From positions 2,156,293-2,220,292 of the forward strand of contig NZ_LT630004.1 in NCBI RefSeq assembly GCF_900111815.1: DNA of 64,000 bases, written 5' to 3'. Every line of letters starts with the position of its first letter. The first letter of the stretch is position 1. This DNA comes from Bacillus massilinigeriensis. GTDB lineage: Bacteria; Bacillota; Bacilli; Bacillales; Cytobacillaceae. Positions 37,367 to 45,146 of this stretch are shown piece after piece. The notes under the pieces are model-generated. The model saw only the letters and a list, made by a program, of their open reading frames with translations, did not search any database and was not told the DNA's origin. The translations under genes were made by a program, and so were the position numbers.

Positions 37367-37990
37367 TTAGTATTCCGACAATTTCCGCAAAGCATCATAC
37401 GCGGAGCGAATTTCATCCTCGCTGTCTGCATCCAAGGCTTCTGCCAAGCGAACATACCACTCTGCCGGAAATATAGATTTCTTTACATGAAGGGAATGAT
37501 TATAGTCCTTTAGTATCTGCCAAATCCGGCAAACAAGGTAATTATCAGCTAGTTCAGCCACTTTCTGAAAAAAACGATCGTCTTCTAGCATCCTTTGAGC
37601 CTGTACCCATTCCTTTAACCGAAATCCTTTTCCCCTACACTTTTTTGCAGCAAGCAGCAGACAATTCATTTCAATAAGCACTTTCGTTTCAGCCACATCT
37701 TTTCTAGCTTTTTCATCCTGAAGGACAAAAGTACCCAACAACTGAACAAGCTGATTCCCATGGAAGTCACGTATAAAGGTTCCTTCTCCCCGCCTAGTTT
37801 CAATAAGTCCCAGCAGTTCAAGCGCCCTTAGGGCCTCCCGGACAGAGGAGCGCCCAGCGTTCAGGCGCTCTGAAAGTTCTCTTTCGGAAGGGATTTTATC
37901 GCCAGCCTTCAGTCCATCCTTTTCAATCATAGACCTTAGCTGCTTGACAATTTCAATATAAACTTTCGTTCCCCTATCTGACGGAATCAT
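37367..37990 (-). CDS. GntR-family (FadR-type) transcriptional regulator
   Basis: This is a 207-residue regulator. The N-terminal winged helix (about residues 8-75: LKAGDKIPSERELSERLNAGRSSVREALRALELLGLIETRRGEGTFI in part) is a textbook GntR domain. The C-terminal 130 residues are helical like the FadR/FCD effector domain but short, without an obvious His-metal triad. It starts 6 bases downstream of the ytsJ stop and lies directly upstream of accDA, so metabolic neighbours are its likely targets. It is not the TetR-type FadR or FapR of B. subtilis. The effector is unknown. Confidence 0.88.
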   Translation of the reverse strand: MIPSDRGTKVYIEIVKQLRSMIEKDGLKAGDKIPSERELSERLNAGRSSVREALRALELLGLIETRRGEGTFIRDFHGNQLVQLLGTFVLQDEKARKDVAETKVLIEMNCLLLAAKKCRGKGFRLKEWVQAQRMLEDDRFFQKVAELADNYLVCRIWQILKDYNHSLHVKKSIFPAEWYVRLAEALDADSEDEIRSAYDALRKLSEY

Positions 37991-37996
37991 ACCATC

Positions 37997-39235
37997 TCAC
38001 TCACTTTTGTCAATAATAGCAAGTTTCTTTGTACGCTTTTTAATTTCCTCAGGATCTACTTTCATTCTGGCAACGCCAGTTTCCATTGCCGCTTGTGCTA
38101 CTGCAGCAGCCACTTCGGGAGCTACACGCGAATCAAATGGTCCTGGAATAACATAATCTGCTGTTAGTTCGTCCGCACCAATCAATCCCGCTATCGCTTC
38201 TACAGCTGCTACCTTCATTTTTTCATTGATGTGCGTTGCCCGGACGTCAAGCGCTCCTCTGAAAATACCTGGGAATGCCAGAACATTGTTTACCTGGTTA
38301 GGAAAGTCCGAACGTCCCGTTCCAATGACCTTTGCTCCAGCTGCTTTAGCATTTGCTGGCATAATTTCAGGATTTGGATTGGCCATTGCAAAAATGATTG
38401 GATCCTGATTCATTGTTTTAATCATTTCTTCCGTCAATGCACCTGCAGCAGATACACCAATGAAAACATCTGCCCCTTTGACTGCATCCTCCAATGTTCC
38501 TTGCAGGTTATCCCTGTTCGTGAACTTCGCTACTTCATTCTTTATATTGTTCATTCCATTCGGACGTCCTTCATAGATGGCACCTTTTGTGTCACACATG
38601 ATGATATCCCTTACTCCATAAGCGTACACCAGCTTGATGATTGCAATCCCCGCAGCCCCTGCACCATTCGCTACAACTTTGATTTCATTCATCTTTTTTC
38701 CTGTAAGCTTCAGGGCGTTAACAAGACCTGCGACTGTAACGATGGCAGTACCATGCTGGTCATCATGGAAGACAGGGATATTTGTTTCTTTCTTAAGCCT
38801 TTCTTCGATCTCGAAGCAGCTTGGGGCAGCGATATCCTCCAAATTCACACCACCGAATGTAGGCTCAAGCAATTTTACAGTTTCTACAATTTTATCAATA
38901 TCCGTTGTATTAAGGCAAATTGGAAAAGCATCCACTCCAGCAAAGCTCTTGAATAGCACTGCCTTTCCTTCCATTACAGGGAGAGCTGCTTCTGGACCAA
39001 TATTGCCAAGCCCAAGAACAGCGGTTCCGTCAGATACAATCGCGACCATATTTCCTTTCATTGTGTATTCATACACTGTTTCGGGCTTATCATAAATCTC
39101 CTTACACGGCTCTGCTACTCCAGGGGAATAGGCGAGGCTTAAATCCTTTGCGTTCCTCACAGAAACCTTCGATTGGGATTCTAATTTACCTTTATGGAGC
39201 CTATGCATATGTAAGGCTTCTTCGCGTAATGTCAC
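37997..39235 (-). CDS. ytsJ: NADP-dependent malic enzyme (YtsJ-like, GTG start)
   Basis: It decarboxylates malate to pyruvate and CO2, reducing NADP. The 412-residue protein has the malic signature FHDDQHGTAIVTVAGLVNAL, the catalytic Tyr/Lys region (SLAYSPGVAEPC; FKSFAGVDAFPICL) and an NADP-binding VVANGAGAAGIAIIKL. NPNPEIMPANAKAAGA follows. The start is the GTG at 39233-39235, with AAGGAGTG upstream; an ATG nine codons in is possible. Short single-domain form. Probably co-transcribed with the GntR gene. Confidence 0.93.
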   Translation of the reverse strand: MTLREEALHMHRLHKGKLESQSKVSVRNAKDLSLAYSPGVAEPCKEIYDKPETVYEYTMKGNMVAIVSDGTAVLGLGNIGPEAALPVMEGKAVLFKSFAGVDAFPICLNTTDIDKIVETVKLLEPTFGGVNLEDIAAPSCFEIEERLKKETNIPVFHDDQHGTAIVTVAGLVNALKLTGKKMNEIKVVANGAGAAGIAIIKLVYAYGVRDIIMCDTKGAIYEGRPNGMNNIKNEVAKFTNRDNLQGTLEDAVKGADVFIGVSAAGALTEEMIKTMNQDPIIFAMANPNPEIMPANAKAAGAKVIGTGRSDFPNQVNNVLAFPGIFRGALDVRATHINEKMKVAAVEAIAGLIGADELTADYVIPGPFDSRVAPEVAAAVAQAAMETGVARMKVDPEEIKKRTKKLAIIDKSE

Positions 39236-39295
39236 GGGTTATTTCACTCCTTATTTCTTAAAAGGAAACACTATTCTGTTACAGCGTTCCAAAAG

Positions 39296-39306
39296 TGGTC
39301 AGACCA
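39296..39306. promoter_or_regulatory. GntR/FadR-type operator candidate upstream of ytsJ
   Basis: TGGTCAGACCA is a perfect dyad about A39301 and fits the FadR/PdhR-class pattern TGGTNNNACCA. It lies at about +10 to +20 relative to a TATATT -10 (39328-39323). Confidence 0.65.
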
Positions 39307-39356
39307 AAAACTTCCGCTTATCAATATAACATATCTATTTGAGTTATAAAACTTTA

Positions 39357-42300
39357 TTATTTCAATACGACATGCTTAGCACCAAGGTACGCTTGCAGTT
39401 CTTTCAAACATTGCTGGCTCGCATTGACGCTGTATTCTTCAGGCAGCAGGATTGTCCTGTCCTGGGCTGCAAAATGCAAAATAACCGGAACCGGACCATG
39501 GTAAACCTTTAAAATATTTTTCAGCTCCCGAAGGCTATCAGGCGTAGATAGTGAAGCTTCCACCTTCAGGAATAGCTTCGATGCAGTGCTAGAGCTTTCC
39601 TTTATGTCAAGGAATTGCTGAACGATAAACTGAATCCTGCCGCCTCTTTCTTCGAATTTCCCTTGTAAAAGGACGATCATGCCTTCGTTTAGTTCCTTGC
39701 TATAACGCCGATACACTTCTGGGAAGACAACCGCTTCCGTTTCACCGCCTTCATCGCTCAAAGTAAGAAATGCCATAGATTCCCCTTTTTTCGTCCGTAT
39801 CTTCTTGACTGAAACAATATAGACCCCTACTTTTGCTTTCCTGCCAGGTTTTCCTTCCGAAGCTGGAATCGCCTGGGCAATAGAGAGCTTAGCAGCATGG
39901 AGGGAAACAGGATGGGTCGATAAATACAGACCTAATGCCTCTTTTTCCAAAAGGAGTTTATCCTCCATCCGCAATGGATCAGCTTTCACATACTTTGGAA
40001 CTATGTTGAACTCTTCTCCTTGGAACAGATTTTCTTGTTTACTATCATCTGGAGCTACTAGGCGAGCATGCTCGCAAGCGACATCCAATGTTGCCAAGAG
40101 AACAGCCCTGTCCTGACCAAACTCATCAAAAGCTCCGGAGTTCACAAGTGCTTCCAATGTTTTTCTCCCACATGCCTTTTGCGGAACACGAATACAAAAA
40201 TCGAATAGATCCCGAAACTTCCCATGTTTCCTTGCCTTAAAGATTTCTTTGAGACTGGATGAGCTTACCCCTTTTATCGCGGCGAGACTGTACCTGATAT
40301 TATCCCCCTCTATGAGGAAGCTGTACCCGCTCTTATTGATGGATGGAGGAATCAAAGAACAGCCCATCCTTTTAAGTTCTCTTACAAATTGCGAAATCCT
40401 TTCCGCATTCCCAACAGCAGAAGTCAGGAGCGCAGCCATGAAATGCAAAGGAAAATTCGCCTTCAGATAGGCAAGCTGATACGATATGAAACTGTAGGCA
40501 ACTGCGTGACTGCGGTTAAATCCATAGTTGGCAAACCTGACAATATAATCATATACTTGCCCTGCCACTTTGTCGTCATAGCCTTGAGCCGTAGCACCTT
40601 CTAAAAAGTGCGCTCTTTCCCTGTCGAGCACTTCCCTTTTCTTTTTGCTGACTGCACGGCGAAGCAAGTCGGCTTCTCCCAGCGAGAATCCCGCCATTTT
40701 GGAAGCAATTCTCATGATTTGTTCCTGGTAGACAATAACACCGTATGTATCTTCAAGAATTTCCTTCAAATCCGGATGAGGGTATTCTACCTCCTTCTTA
40801 CCGTGCTTTCTTTCAATAAATAGTGGAATATTTTCCATTGGACCAGGACGGTAAAGCGCATTTACAGCTACAATATCCTCAAAGCGAGAGGGCATAAGCT
40901 CTCTTAGTACTTTCCGCATGCCTTCCGATTCAAGTTGAAAAATACCTGTCGTATCACCTTTTCCTAAAAGCCTGTATGTCTCTTTGTCATGAAGCGAAAT
41001 TTTTCTTATATCCAGCTTCTTACCAGTGCTTCTTTCTATAGAAGAAACAACCATATCCAGCAGCGTCAAATTCCTAAGCCCTAAAAAGTCCATTTTTAAC
41101 AGTCCGGCTTCTTCAACATCCTCCATGTCATACTGAGTAAGCAATACGTCGTCATGCCCGTTTTGTATTGGAATCACATCAGGAAGAGGAAGTTCGCTTA
41201 TCACAACACCAGCTGCATGTGTGGAAGTATGGCGAGGAAGCCCCTCTATCTTCAGGGCGGTTTCGTAAAGCTTCCTGTAGGTTTCTTTTTCACCTATAAA
41301 ACTCCTAAGACCCTTCGATTCTTTATATGCCATTTGCAACGTCGTCCCAGGCCGAGACGGGATTACTCTTGACAGTCTCTCCAATTCGGTTGGATGAAGT
41401 CCAAACGCTCTCCCCGCATCCCTTGCAGCCGCCTTTGCTGCAAGGGTACCAAAAGTAACGATTTGGGCAACATGCATCTTTCCGTATTTATCTGCAACAT
41501 ATTCAATTACTTCATCCCGGCGGTGATCTGGAAAGTCGATATCGATATCCGGCATGGTAATCCGTTCAGGATTAAGGAAGCGCTCAAAAAGCAGCTTGTG
41601 TTCAATCGGATCGACGTCAGTTATGAATAAGACATATGCCACGAGGGATCCCGCTGCTGAGCCACGACCGGGTCCTGTCAAAATTCCCTTGTCCCGGGCA
41701 TATTTCATAAAATCCCAAACAATCAGGAAATAATCGCTGAAATTCATCGACCGGATGACGGATAGTTCATAATCCAGCCTACCAAAATGTACTTTCCCGG
41801 GATTTCCATACCGTTTGGCTACCCCCTCCCTGCAAAGCGTTTCAAGTAGCTCCCCGGCTGTCTCTCCTTTTGGAACAGGATACTTTGGCAAATGTTTTTC
41901 TCCTAAACCTAACATGACATTGCATTCTTCCGTTATTTTAATCGTGTTCAGAAGTGCATCAGGGTAACGGGAAAAAAGTGCTTCCATCTCTTTTGGTGAC
42001 TTTAAATAAAACTGTCCCGTTTCCTTTGTATCATGTGCAAGTTTTGCACCTGCCTTGATGGCAAGCAGGACTTCATGCGTAAACGCATCTTCCTGTTGGA
42101 GATAAAGAACAGGATTGGTAGCAACTGTCCTTATGCCCGATTCGCCAGCAAGTTGAGCCATTGTTTCCATCCATTCCGCTTGGCCATCTAGATTCTGAAG
42201 CGAAATAAAGAAATTACCTTCACCAAAGATTTCTTTGTAAAGGGAAGCGGCTTCCTTGGCAAGTTCGTACTTTCCCAGTGAAGCGTAGTGTTCGATTTCC

Positions 42301-42701
42301 CCGCACTTGCCAGGTGAAAGTGCGAACAGCCCATCAGCATAATGCCTCAGCCATTTTACAGGTATACCACGGGGTGATTTTGTTTTAATGGCACTTGTTA
42401 TTTTAATCAGATTACCAAAGCCTGTGTTGTTCTTTGCCAACAATACAATCGGAAAGGCATTTTCCTCTTCCTCATTGCTCCGCAGTATATCAGCAGTAAG
42501 ACCAAGAATTGGCTTTACGGAATGTTCAAGACATTTTTTATAAAACTTTACAGCTCCGTACATATTGTTACAGTCTGTTAGCGCTAGTGCAGGATAGCCT
42601 TTCGCCTTAGCTTCTGAAACCAACTGCTCTACGGAAGCGGTGCTCGTCAGCAGGCTGTATGCACTATATACATGAAGATGGATATACGGCATTCTGCTCA
42701 C
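39357..42701 (-). CDS. dnaE: DNA polymerase III alpha subunit DnaE
   Basis: In Firmicutes DnaE extends RNA primers before hand-off to PolC, mainly on the lagging strand. The 1114-residue protein has an N-terminal PHP domain (YIHLHVYSAYSLLTSTASVEQLV). The polymerase core has catalytic aspartates in ITMPDIDIDFPDHRRDEVI and GPGRGSAAGSLVAYVL, then QYDMEDVEEAGLLKMDFLGL, an HhH region and a C-terminal OB-fold (FEERGGRIQFIVQQFLDI). It lacks a PolC-type exonuclease insert. It follows no operon partner; ytrH is divergent. Confidence 0.97.
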   Translation of the reverse strand: MSRMPYIHLHVYSAYSLLTSTASVEQLVSEAKAKGYPALALTDCNNMYGAVKFYKKCLEHSVKPILGLTADILRSNEEEENAFPIVLLAKNNTGFGNLIKITSAIKTKSPRGIPVKWLRHYADGLFALSPGKCGEIEHYASLGKYELAKEAASLYKEIFGEGNFFISLQNLDGQAEWMETMAQLAGESGIRTVATNPVLYLQQEDAFTHEVLLAIKAGAKLAHDTKETGQFYLKSPKEMEALFSRYPDALLNTIKITEECNVMLGLGEKHLPKYPVPKGETAGELLETLCREGVAKRYGNPGKVHFGRLDYELSVIRSMNFSDYFLIVWDFMKYARDKGILTGPGRGSAAGSLVAYVLFITDVDPIEHKLLFERFLNPERITMPDIDIDFPDHRRDEVIEYVADKYGKMHVAQIVTFGTLAAKAAARDAGRAFGLHPTELERLSRVIPSRPGTTLQMAYKESKGLRSFIGEKETYRKLYETALKIEGLPRHTSTHAAGVVISELPLPDVIPIQNGHDDVLLTQYDMEDVEEAGLLKMDFLGLRNLTLLDMVVSSIERSTGKKLDIRKISLHDKETYRLLGKGDTTGIFQLESEGMRKVLRELMPSRFEDIVAVNALYRPGPMENIPLFIERKHGKKEVEYPHPDLKEILEDTYGVIVYQEQIMRIASKMAGFSLGEADLLRRAVSKKKREVLDRERAHFLEGATAQGYDDKVAGQVYDYIVRFANYGFNRSHAVAYSFISYQLAYLKANFPLHFMAALLTSAVGNAERISQFVRELKRMGCSLIPPSINKSGYSFLIEGDNIRYSLAAIKGVSSSSLKEIFKARKHGKFRDLFDFCIRVPQKACGRKTLEALVNSGAFDEFGQDRAVLLATLDVACEHARLVAPDDSKQENLFQGEEFNIVPKYVKADPLRMEDKLLLEKEALGLYLSTHPVSLHAAKLSIAQAIPASEGKPGRKAKVGVYIVSVKKIRTKKGESMAFLTLSDEGGETEAVVFPEVYRRYSKELNEGMIVLLQGKFEERGGRIQFIVQQFLDIKESSSTASKLFLKVEASLSTPDSLRELKNILKVYHGPVPVILHFAAQDRTILLPEEYSVNASQQCLKELQAYLGAKHVVLK

Positions 42702-42790
42702 ACCCTCTCAAGATTTCTCTCTTGTTTCATTATATGGCTATACTGCGAAAAAAGAAAATACGTTCTCATCTCCAACTGCAAAATGCACAA

Positions 42791-42819
42791 ACATAAATAT
42801 TCCTTATTGTCCATACAAT
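42791..42819 (+). promoter_or_regulatory. Sigma-E promoter of ytrH-ytrI
   Basis: ACATAAA (42791-42797), a 14-base spacer, then CATACAAT (42812-42819), an exact match to the recalled sigma-E -10 consensus. It lies 40 bases before ytrH, which is a mother-cell gene in B. subtilis. Confidence 0.7.
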
Positions 42820-42859
42820 GAATTATCCGTTAGAAAAAAGAGGATAAGGGGATAGTGTT

Positions 42860-43189
42860 ATGAACCAACCGTTTTTCGCCCATTTGCTCGAAAGTTATTT
42901 TATCGCCCTCGGTGTCCTGCTTGGCGGATCGCTCGTGGGCGGCATTGCTTCCTTTTTAACAGGCCAGCCGCTTCTGACGGAAATTTCCCGTTTCTCCGAC
43001 TCCATCCGAATCTGGGCTATCATTGCTGCGATTGGAGGAACATTTGATACAGTATACAGCTTCGAACGTGGTTTTCTGGAAGGGGAGACAAAGGATATTT
43101 TTAAACAGTTTCTTTTAATTGTTTCTGCGATGGGCGGTGCTCAGACTGGAGCTATTATTATAAAATGGATTACTCTGGAGCAAGGATAG
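42860..43189 (+). CDS. ytrH: Sporulation membrane protein YtrH
   Basis: YtrH is needed for full sporulation and localises to the forespore engulfment membranes in B. subtilis. The 109-residue protein has hydrophobic segments FIALGVLLGGSLVGGIASFL (about 13-33), IWAIIAAIGGTFDTVYSF (about 51-68) and FLLIVSAMGGAQTGAIIIKWI (about 84-104). AGGGG-type ribosome bases lie upstream of the ATG. ytrI follows after one base. Confidence 0.93.
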   Translation: MNQPFFAHLLESYFIALGVLLGGSLVGGIASFLTGQPLLTEISRFSDSIRIWAIIAAIGGTFDTVYSFERGFLEGETKDIFKQFLLIVSAMGGAQTGAIIIKWITLEQG

Positions 43190-43190
43190 T

Positions 43191-43694
43191 ATGAGAATAC
43201 CCCCATACTATCGGCTTCCTTCATGGAAGCGGTTCTTTTCTGGAATGGCCATCGGAGGCGTTGTCAGCTGGATGATCTTTCTTTATATACATGGTGTTTG
43301 GATGGAAGAAAAGTCGAAGAAAATTACCGAACAAGCAGAAACAATCGAGAAACTGCAAAGCGGATTAAAAATATATCAAGAAGATGACAGGAAATTGAAC
43401 GAAAAAAACATCGAAGCATTAAAGATTCAAGAAATAAATGTAAGAATTCTTAACTATGAGAAGTATGAACTCGATAGTTTTGGCGTTTTCGAGTCAGAGG
43501 AAGAAATAAAAGATGATTTAAGCATGTTCATCGCCAAAGATCTAGATTTTGTCTATAAAAGCAGGGACATGATCAGAAAAATGATAGAGAATAAAGTGAT
43601 CAAACTGAATGGGAAACGGTACAGGCTCGAAATAAAATCAATGTTATTCTTTACTACAGTGAATGTGTTAGTGGACATACACTTAGAAGAATAG
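43191..43694 (+). CDS. ytrI: Sporulation membrane protein YtrI
   Basis: YtrI is the partner of YtrH. The 167-residue protein has a basic N-terminus, one membrane anchor (FFSGMAIGGVVSWMIFLYIHG, about 15-35) and a heptad-rich helix KKITEQAETIEKLQSGLKIYQ (about 43-63) that suggests a coiled coil. A charged globular C-terminus follows (YRLEIKSMLFFTTVNVLVDI). It starts one base after the ytrH stop, so it is coupled to it. Confidence 0.9.
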   Translation: MRIPPYYRLPSWKRFFSGMAIGGVVSWMIFLYIHGVWMEEKSKKITEQAETIEKLQSGLKIYQEDDRKLNEKNIEALKIQEINVRILNYEKYELDSFGVFESEEEIKDDLSMFIAKDLDFVYKSRDMIRKMIENKVIKLNGKRYRLEIKSMLFFTTVNVLVDIHLEE

Positions 43695-43696
43695 AA

Positions 43697-43740
43697 ACCG
43701 CTTTCTGTATAAGTTTACAGGGAGCGGCTTCTTCTCTTTC
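43697..43740 (+). terminator. Terminator of ytrH-ytrI
   Basis: CCGCTTTCTGTA-loop-TACAGGGAGCGG, 12 pairs including two wobble pairs on the plus-strand RNA, followed by a pyrimidine tract. Confidence 0.75.
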
Positions 43741-43742
43741 AA

Positions 43743-44693
43743 TCAATCACGAACTGCGTATTCTCTGCATAGCTCCTCGAGGCTACGAATGACGTGATTA
43801 GACTCTTCCCAGCTATGAATGGATGCTCCAGCGGCAAGCGGGTGCCCTCCGCCCCTGTATTCTCTAGCAAGGCCGTTGATAACAGGTCCTTTTGAACGCA
43901 GCCTGACACGGATTTGGTCTTCCTCTTCAATAAAGAAAACCCATGCCTTAATTCCTTGCACATTACCCAGTTCACTGACAAGGAGAGAGGCCTGTGAAGG
44001 TCTTACTCCGTATTTCTCCAACAATTCCTTCGTCATCTTCAACGAGGCCACCCCGTTTTTATGAATGGTAAAGTTCTGCAAAACATAACCGTTCAGTTTG
44101 ACCACTTGTGGAGGAAGTTCATACATTTTATCGTAGACCTCTGTTCTCGAAAAGTTGTAAAGAATCAGCTCCCCCGCATAAGAAAAAGTTTTCTCCGTTG
44201 TGCTTGGAAATAAAAAGCGCCCCGTATCTCCAACGATTCCCGCATAGAGAAGTCTTGCTGCTTCATCGGAAAACTGTAGACCCTGGGCATTGAACTCCTT
44301 GTAAAACTCGTAAATCATTTCACTCGTGGAGCTTGCAGTCGTATCCACCCAGACTAAATCCCCGTATGGATCTTCATTTGGATGGTGATCAATCTTTACA
44401 AGCATTTCGCCCAAATCGTAACGCCTGTCACAAATTCTTTCTGCGTTAGCAGTATCACAAACAATGACTAGTGCTCCATTGTACGTATCATCATCAATAT
44501 TATCAAGTCTTCTTAAAAAATGAAGGGATTCTTCTTCCGTTCCGACTGTATAAATGTTTTTTTCCGGGAAGGATTCCTTTAAGATTTCGGCGAGTCCGCC
44601 TTGTGATCCATAAGCATCGGGATCGGGCCGCACATGGCGGTGAATAATGATAGTGTCATACTTTAACATTGCTTCAAAGATTTTTTCCTTCAT
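43743..44693 (-). CDS. nrnA: Oligoribonuclease / pAp phosphatase NrnA
   Basis: NrnA degrades 2-5 base RNA oligomers and dephosphorylates 3'-phosphoadenosine 5'-phosphate. The 316-residue DHH/DHHA1 protein has IIHRHVRPDPDAYGSQ, VIVCDTANAERI, the DHH motif VKIDHHPNEDP, GIVGDTGRFLF and the C-terminal GGGHPLAAGAS. The ATG at 44691-44693 has GGAGG 8 bases upstream; an upstream TTG is part of that ribosome site. Divergent from ytpI. Confidence 0.95.
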   Translation of the reverse strand: MKEKIFEAMLKYDTIIIHRHVRPDPDAYGSQGGLAEILKESFPEKNIYTVGTEEESLHFLRRLDNIDDDTYNGALVIVCDTANAERICDRRYDLGEMLVKIDHHPNEDPYGDLVWVDTTASSTSEMIYEFYKEFNAQGLQFSDEAARLLYAGIVGDTGRFLFPSTTEKTFSYAGELILYNFSRTEVYDKMYELPPQVVKLNGYVLQNFTIHKNGVASLKMTKELLEKYGVRPSQASLLVSELGNVQGIKAWVFFIEEEDQIRVRLRSKGPVINGLAREYRGGGHPLAAGASIHSWEESNHVIRSLEELCREYAVRD

Positions 44694-44792
44694 GTTCGGT
44701 TCCTCCAAGTCGTTATTTGTAAACAGAATGATGGCTTTTCCTTCAAAAAATCGTTAAAATGGAGAGAGATTTTTAGATGGGGGAATTTTTTC

Positions 44793-45098
44793 ATGCCAAT
44801 ATTAGTATTGTTTATCGTACTTTCATTCTCGATGTATGTATTCTATAAAATTAAATTTGTGCGCAGCAGCCTTCCGGGAGAAAGACAGTTCCTCAGATCT
44901 AAATCCGGGATTTCTCTTGGCCTGTTCGTCGCCTTATTTGGAGTGAACCAACTGTTTCTCTTCCAGACAACTGTCACTTATATCATCGCATCCATTTTTA
45001 TCCTTCTCGGCGGACTTAATGTTTGGGCGGGAATAAAAGCTTACCGGCACATCCTGCCGATTGCAGCAGACGAAGCAGAAAAAAATCGGGCCTTATAA
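44793..45098 (+). CDS. ytpI: YtpI-like small membrane protein
   Basis: This is a 101-residue protein of unknown function matching the YtpI family by length and context. It shows three hydrophobic segments: MPILVLFIVLSFSMYVFY, ISLGLFVALFGVNQLFLF and VTYIIASIFILLGGLNVWAGI. A GGGGG lies upstream of the ATG. Monocistronic between nrnA (divergent) and ytoI (convergent), as in B. subtilis. Confidence 0.85.
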   Translation: MPILVLFIVLSFSMYVFYKIKFVRSSLPGERQFLRSKSGISLGLFVALFGVNQLFLFQTTVTYIIASIFILLGGLNVWAGIKAYRHILPIAADEAEKNRAL

Positions 45099-45108
45099 AA
45101 AGAAATGC

Positions 45109-45146
45109 ATAAAAGCCGGTCTAAATAGACTGGCTTTTATTTTTTT
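45109..45146 (+). terminator. Shared terminator of ytpI and ytoI
   Basis: ATAAAAGCCGGTCT-AAAT-AGACTGGCTTTTAT, 14 bp with one wobble, followed by seven T residues on plus and preceded by A residues; the last bases overlap the ytoI stop. Confidence 0.85.

Noticed and set aside
38231-38956. 241-codon plus-strand open frame opposite ytsJ
   Set aside because: Antisense shadow of the malic enzyme gene; no ribosome site or domain pattern.
43191-43694. YtrI-like coiled-coil membrane protein as a phage or secretion component
   Set aside because: The pairing with ytrH, one-base spacing and sigma-E promoter fit sporulation.
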